A stretch of DNA of 64,000 bases from Lonicera japonica (lineage: Eukaryota > Streptophyta > Magnoliopsida > Dipsacales > Caprifoliaceae). Below, one piece after another: positions 59,790 through 64,000 of the stretch; the first letter of the stretch is position 1, and each line of letters starts with the position of its first letter. The DNA is taken from positions 20,057,839-20,121,838 of the forward strand of contig CM038465.1 of the NCBI GenBank assembly GCA_021464415.1. The letters are read 5' to 3'. A program made the translations under genes and the position numbers. The notes under the pieces are model-generated. The model was given only the letters and a program-made list of their open reading frames with translations, was not told where the DNA came from and did no database searches.

Positions 59790-62700
59790 AATAAGAACTA
59801 TCCCAAAACCGCTGCCCAATTCCTTGAAATATTTGTAATGAATACGCTCCAAAGGCATCGGACACAAAAGCCCATAATGATGCTAACGCCTTAACTATAC
59901 TCCACAACTCGTCTTCACTTGCTTCCTTGTCCTCGAAAATTCTTGAATTTCTTTCCTTCCATATGCACTACATCACTGCCAAATAACAACATCTCCATAA
60001 AATTTTAGCCTTTTTTCGGCTTCCCTTGATATACCAATTGATCGAAAGTACACTCTGCCATGATTCGAGGAAAGCTGTAACTAACCCCAACTCCCTTCGA
60101 ACATCATCCCAAATATACTGCGCAATTGGACAATGTAACAATAAATGATCCACTGTATCTCCTCCCTTTTTAAACATTGCACACCAAGCAGGCGATAACT
60201 GAAGGAAGGGTTTCCGTTGTTGCAAAACGTCCTCCGTGTTAACTCTCTTCAACACAGTCAACCACGCTAGAACCTTCACTTTTTAAGGTATGCAACCTTT
60301 CCAAACCATGCTATATAGCCTGAAATCAACCTCCTGGGAATCCGATATAATATCAAAATACGATTTAGTTGAGAAAGCACCATTCTTTTCGCCCACCCAC
60401 AACCTGGAGTCGCATTCAAACCTATCTAACCTCATATTATTCAACAGCCCCATCAGTCCATGAACTCATTCATTTCTACTTCATTGAAATTTCTACGAAA
60501 AGTGATATCCCATGTATAAGAGGAATCAGCCCCCCACAACACATTGGCCCGAATTGTAGCATTTGGAGAACTAGCAATTCTTTACAGTCTTGGAAATAAG
60601 GCTGCCAAAGATGTGTTGCTCGCCCGTCGATCCACCCAAAACTGAGTTCTAGCCCCATCCCCTACCTTATTTCGAGTATTTCTAACAAAGCCTTCGATGC
60701 CTTGCGAGATAGCCTTCCACGGACTTCTGTGTGTGCCTCTTTCCACCACGTTAGTATCCCATCCATTATCTTGAATGCCATATTTACTTTTTATAATCAA
60801 ATGCCAAAACGCGTTCGTCTCCATAGGAAATCTCTAAATCCATTTACCCAAAAAATCATCATTCCAACTAACGATGTTCCCAATTCCTAACCCACCTCTC
60901 CTCTTGCTTTTACACACCTTTTCCCACCCCACCAAGTGATCACCTTTCTCTTTGTCAAAGCCTTCCCATAGAAAATTCCTAATCATCTTCTCTATAATTT
61001 TTGCCACCGCCACCGGGATTTTGAAAAGAGAAAGATAATAGATGGGGATGCTTTCAAGGACCGAATGAATAAGTGTAAGTTTCCCACCTCTAGAAAGACA
61101 TCCCTTCCACCAACCATCTAGCCGCTTACTAATTTTCTCCACCACCAGACTTCAAAACCCTAGTGATCTCGGATTATCTCCCAATGGAAGACCCAAGTAT
61201 GATAAGGACCATGCGCAACCTCACACCCGATCTTAAAACCTATATGCCTCATATCTCCTCCTCTATGTTGATACCCACCATTTCAGTTTTAGCTGAATTA
61301 ATTTTCATCCCTAAAGCATAGCCAAATATGTCCAAAATGCCTATAATGTTACGGATTTTCTCCATATTATTAGATAAAAAGAAAATCGTATCGTCAGCAA
61401 ATTGTAAATGCGAGGGGATTACTCCATCCCTCCCAATGCGAAACCCTTCCACTAAGCCCCGTACTTTCGCCCTTTCAACCAAACTATGTAAGACGTCCGC
61501 CACCATTACAAAAAGGAATGGCGCTTACCATTCATTATAACCAAAAGTGGATCTCCTTGATAAAATCCCATTCTACCTCAGCCTTTTCTCCCGAGCCAAC
61601 AATGAAACCCCTACGGACGAAAGATGAAATTGCCCCTTGGCTTGGTATATAAGGGTAGATGGATTTGGACACGCGACCCAACACCATAAAGAGATCATTA
61701 CGCGAATAACAATTGATGATGATGAATCAAGAAGTACGGATGACCGAAGACAAGAAAAACTCTCTCAATTTTATTAATCCATAACTCTCTTCAACCCAAT
61801 GGAATGGGATGGGGAGGTATTTAAGTTACAAAATCCATCTCCTCCATTTCCCCCCAAACCCTAAAGACTTCTTATCTAGCACATGATCGATAAAATCCCA
61901 TGACAAGATCTACATAAAATAAAATAATAAACGTCCTATAATTAAAATACAATCGAATTTTCTTAAGCCTTTTCAAAATTGATTTTCAACACCACCCCCT
62001 CCTCTTTCCTTACTCGATACTTCACCCCTTCATTGGTGATTAACAGTAAATCTAGAATTTGTCGACCCTTAACAAAAGCTCCTTGTGCCTCCCCCACCGT
62101 CTCAACTAGCACCTCCCTTAACCTTATAGATAAGACCTTGGCCAATAACTTGTAAAGACTAGTGACAAGACTTATCGGTCTATAATCCTTAAGACCTTAA
62201 GTGAAGCAATCTTCTTCGGAATAAGGCAGATGTATGTCGCATTAGTTCGCGCATTGACCACCCCATTCTCATAGAACTCCTTAAACACCTTCATCACATC
62301 GCCTTTGATAATATCTCAGCCTTTCTTGAATACTTCCATTGCATAACCATCCGGGTCAGGCGCTTTGTTACCTTCACACGTGTCTATGGCCTCCCTAACC
62401 TCCATTTCCTCAAATGGTCTTTCTAACCATTCCCACTGCACGGCATCAATCGGAGATCAATCTAAACCCTCAAATCCCACGCAAGACCTCCTCTCCTTTG
62501 AATATAATTTCGAGAAGAAACTCACCAACTCCCTCTCTATTTCTGCCTCATCCACCACCATTACCCCATCCTCCTTTTCTAACTTACAAATTAATTTATC
62601 CACCTTTCTTTGATTGACAACCCGATGAAATAAATTAGAGTTCGCATCCCACTCTTTGACCCCCTCAACCTTCGCCTTTTAATTCCAAGAAATTTCCTCC

Positions 62701-63709
62701 TTTAACAGAATTTCATCCAACTCCTCCTTTAATTTTCTTCTCTCTTCCACCAGTTCCACCCCAATCGACCCCCTTAACTCCCCATCATCAATCTCTTGAA
62801 TTCTTTAAGAATTTGCCCATTCTTCACTCTAATATCGCCAAAGACATCTATGTTCCACTGTTTCATTTTCACTTTCACTAGATCCAACTTCTTTACGAAC
62901 TTATAACCCTTCCATCCGCTAACCAAACACTCCTCCCACCACCCCTTGAATTTTCCCAGGAAGTCTGCATGATAAAGCCACATATTCTTAAACCGAAATG
63001 GAGTCGGTCCCCACCGAAAAGGATTATTAACCAAGATCAATTGGAAGTGGTCCGACACCACTCTAATGAGCGCCTCCTGTCTAACCAATGCGAATTCCTC
63101 CCAATCTGCAGAAAATAAGAATCTATCTAGTCTAGAATACGTATCCCCATTAGACCAAGTGAAATTAGCATTTCTCATGCTTAGATCAGTCAAATTTGAA
63201 TCTCTAATAAAGGCATCGAATTCCTTCATGCTTCTGGTCCACCTTCCCAAGTTGCCTTCTCTTTTTTCAGACGGAAATTGAATAATATTGAAATCCCCTC
63301 CCAAGCACCATATGTTCCCTTATAACCCGTTTAGATCAGCCAACTCCTCCCAAAATTTATCTCTCTCCCTATATCTACATGGCCCATAGACTCCTGTCAG
63401 TCACCATGCATCCCCTTGTAACGGCTTCAGCTTGACTAACAATGTGAACTCCCCTCTAATACACTCCTCCCCCGATAGAACTCTCACATCCCAAATAATT
63501 AAAACCCCCCTGACCTTCCCACCAATGGAAGAAAGGCCTAATCTTTGTATCTAACCCCCCACATTAGTCCGACTATCTCCCAATTAATTTCTTCTTTCTT
63601 TGTTTCTTGCAAAATCACCACTTCTGGATTCTCCCTCACCACTATCTCGTTAACCTTCCTCCTCTTCTCTCTCCCCCAACCCTCTTACATTCCAATAGAT
63701 TATCTTCAT
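59790..63709 (-). pseudogene. LINE ORF2: endonuclease, reverse transcriptase, zinc region
   Basis: Starts at ATG 63709 (MKIIYWNVRGLGEREKRRKV), the standard AP-endonuclease opening, and soon meets stops. The endonuclease core is open at 63304-62774 (GGDFNIIQFPSEKRE, FTWSNGDTYSRLDRFL, VSDHFQLIL). The reverse transcriptase follows with NKAPDPDGYAMEVFKKG (about 62370), EAQGAFVKGRQILD (about 62095), then HLQFADDTIFFLS, whose DD is catalytic (61418 region). The thumb and later region continues at 61145-60834 (KRLDGWWKGCLSRGGKLTLI). The C-terminal zf-RVT-like region is at 60279-59968 (DTVDHLLLHCPIAQYIWDDV). Many stops and frameshifts occur. About 61550-61800 does not fit the expected protein and may be an insertion. 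Confidence 0.88.
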
Positions 63710-63948
63710 TGATACTGCCTAACACCCCTCCTGACCGCACTACCCTCAACCCCTTTCTCATAATTGACGTTGCATTTTAAATTCTGCAATTCCCTAGCCC
63801 CTTTTTTGCCTCTTCCATCCTTTTTCTTCCTGCAACTCCCTTTTCGTGGTGTTGTTACGGTCATCCTTACCCCCATCCGCGTTAGAATGTTGCTGAACTT
63901 TGCCCTCTCGTGATTGTTTAATCCTGACCACGGCACCTCCCCTTGCAA
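63706..63948 (-). CDS. LINE ORF1 C-terminal part
   Basis: Last ~80 codons of a basic, Lys/Arg/Gly-rich protein (TVTTPRKGSCRKKKDGRGKK), typical of the tail of plant L1 ORF1 nucleic-acid-binding proteins. The frame is open upstream to at least 63948. Its TGA stop overlaps the ORF2 ATG as ATGA at 63709-63706, which suggests coupled termination and reinitiation in the ancestral element. Confidence 0.6.
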   Translation of the reverse strand: MQGEVPWSGLNNHERAKFSNILTRMGVRMTVTTPRKGSCRKKKDGRGKKGARELQNLKCNVNYEKGVEGSAVRRGVRQYQ

Positions 63949-64000
63949 ACAAGTTAGCTCTCTAAATCCCCACTATGTTGTACCACCAAATTGCCTCGGT

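Larger units (their letters stand above)
59603..64000 (-). mobile_element. L1-type LINE, 5' end beyond window, inactive
   Basis: The minus-strand element ends in a short A-rich tail at 59603-59610 (GATAAAAAAAATAG). It carries the end of ORF1 and a broken ORF2 with endonuclease, reverse transcriptase and C-terminal zinc region in normal order. It lies in or upstream of the SPPL gene, in the same orientation. Because the 5' end is outside, its target duplication cannot be checked. Confidence 0.92.

Overview
This is a plant nuclear window, almost certainly from a eudicot. It is AT-rich, intron-rich and dominated by plant LTR retrotransposons of the Tekay, Ogre/Tat, Athila and Copia types, with a plant L1-type LINE and MITEs. 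It carries two recognisable host genes, both on the minus strand. The species cannot be fixed from sequence alone.

Host genes. (1) 9018-16513: a complete cytochrome P450 of the CYP716 type (479 aa, three exons). Its second intron carries a whole, recently inserted Copia element in the opposite orientation. (2) 44458-57927: the C-terminal 302 aa of a signal peptide peptidase-like (SPPL) intramembrane aspartyl protease, in nine exons that join in frame. The 5' part of this gene lies beyond the window. Its introns hold a Pack-MULE, a TRIM-like repeat, a decayed Copia and a CACTA-like repeat, and a LINE starts upstream of the first visible exon.

Layout. 1-4100: Tekay-type LTR end, then an Ogre/Tat-like gag fragment, leader and LTR on the minus strand. 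4100-9017: AT-rich intergenic DNA with tandem repeats and a cluster of long palindromes. 9018-16513: CYP716 with Copia (9454-14717). 16514-20142: intergenic, with a dyad-rich tandem array. 20143-20846: non-autonomous hAT with perfect 8-bp target duplication. 21263-22960: Athila primer site and broken gag. 22980-27129: minus-strand Tekay-type element with initiator-Met primer site and a 2.6-kb 5' LTR. 27130-29930: Ogre/Tat-like leader, primer site and LTR (minus). 29931-30898: 3' end of a Tekay pol. 30961-42125: a nest of LTRs, with solo LTRs 31934-34688 (TSD CATTA) and 36740-37979 (TSD TCTAC); the latter sits inside another Tekay-type LTR (36004-39937), which itself split an older one. 42126-44457: intergenic with two MITEs. 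44458-57927: SPPL. 58211-64000: LINE sequence, minus strand.

How things relate. I see no pathway link between the two host genes. The most interesting material is in the LTRs. Copies of two LTR families carry copy-specific palindromes or G-rich repeats next to their TATA boxes. The Tekay-type LTRs end in small hairpins whose stems show a compensatory base change between copies. The young Copia is a deletion derivative with a hairpin array in its leader.
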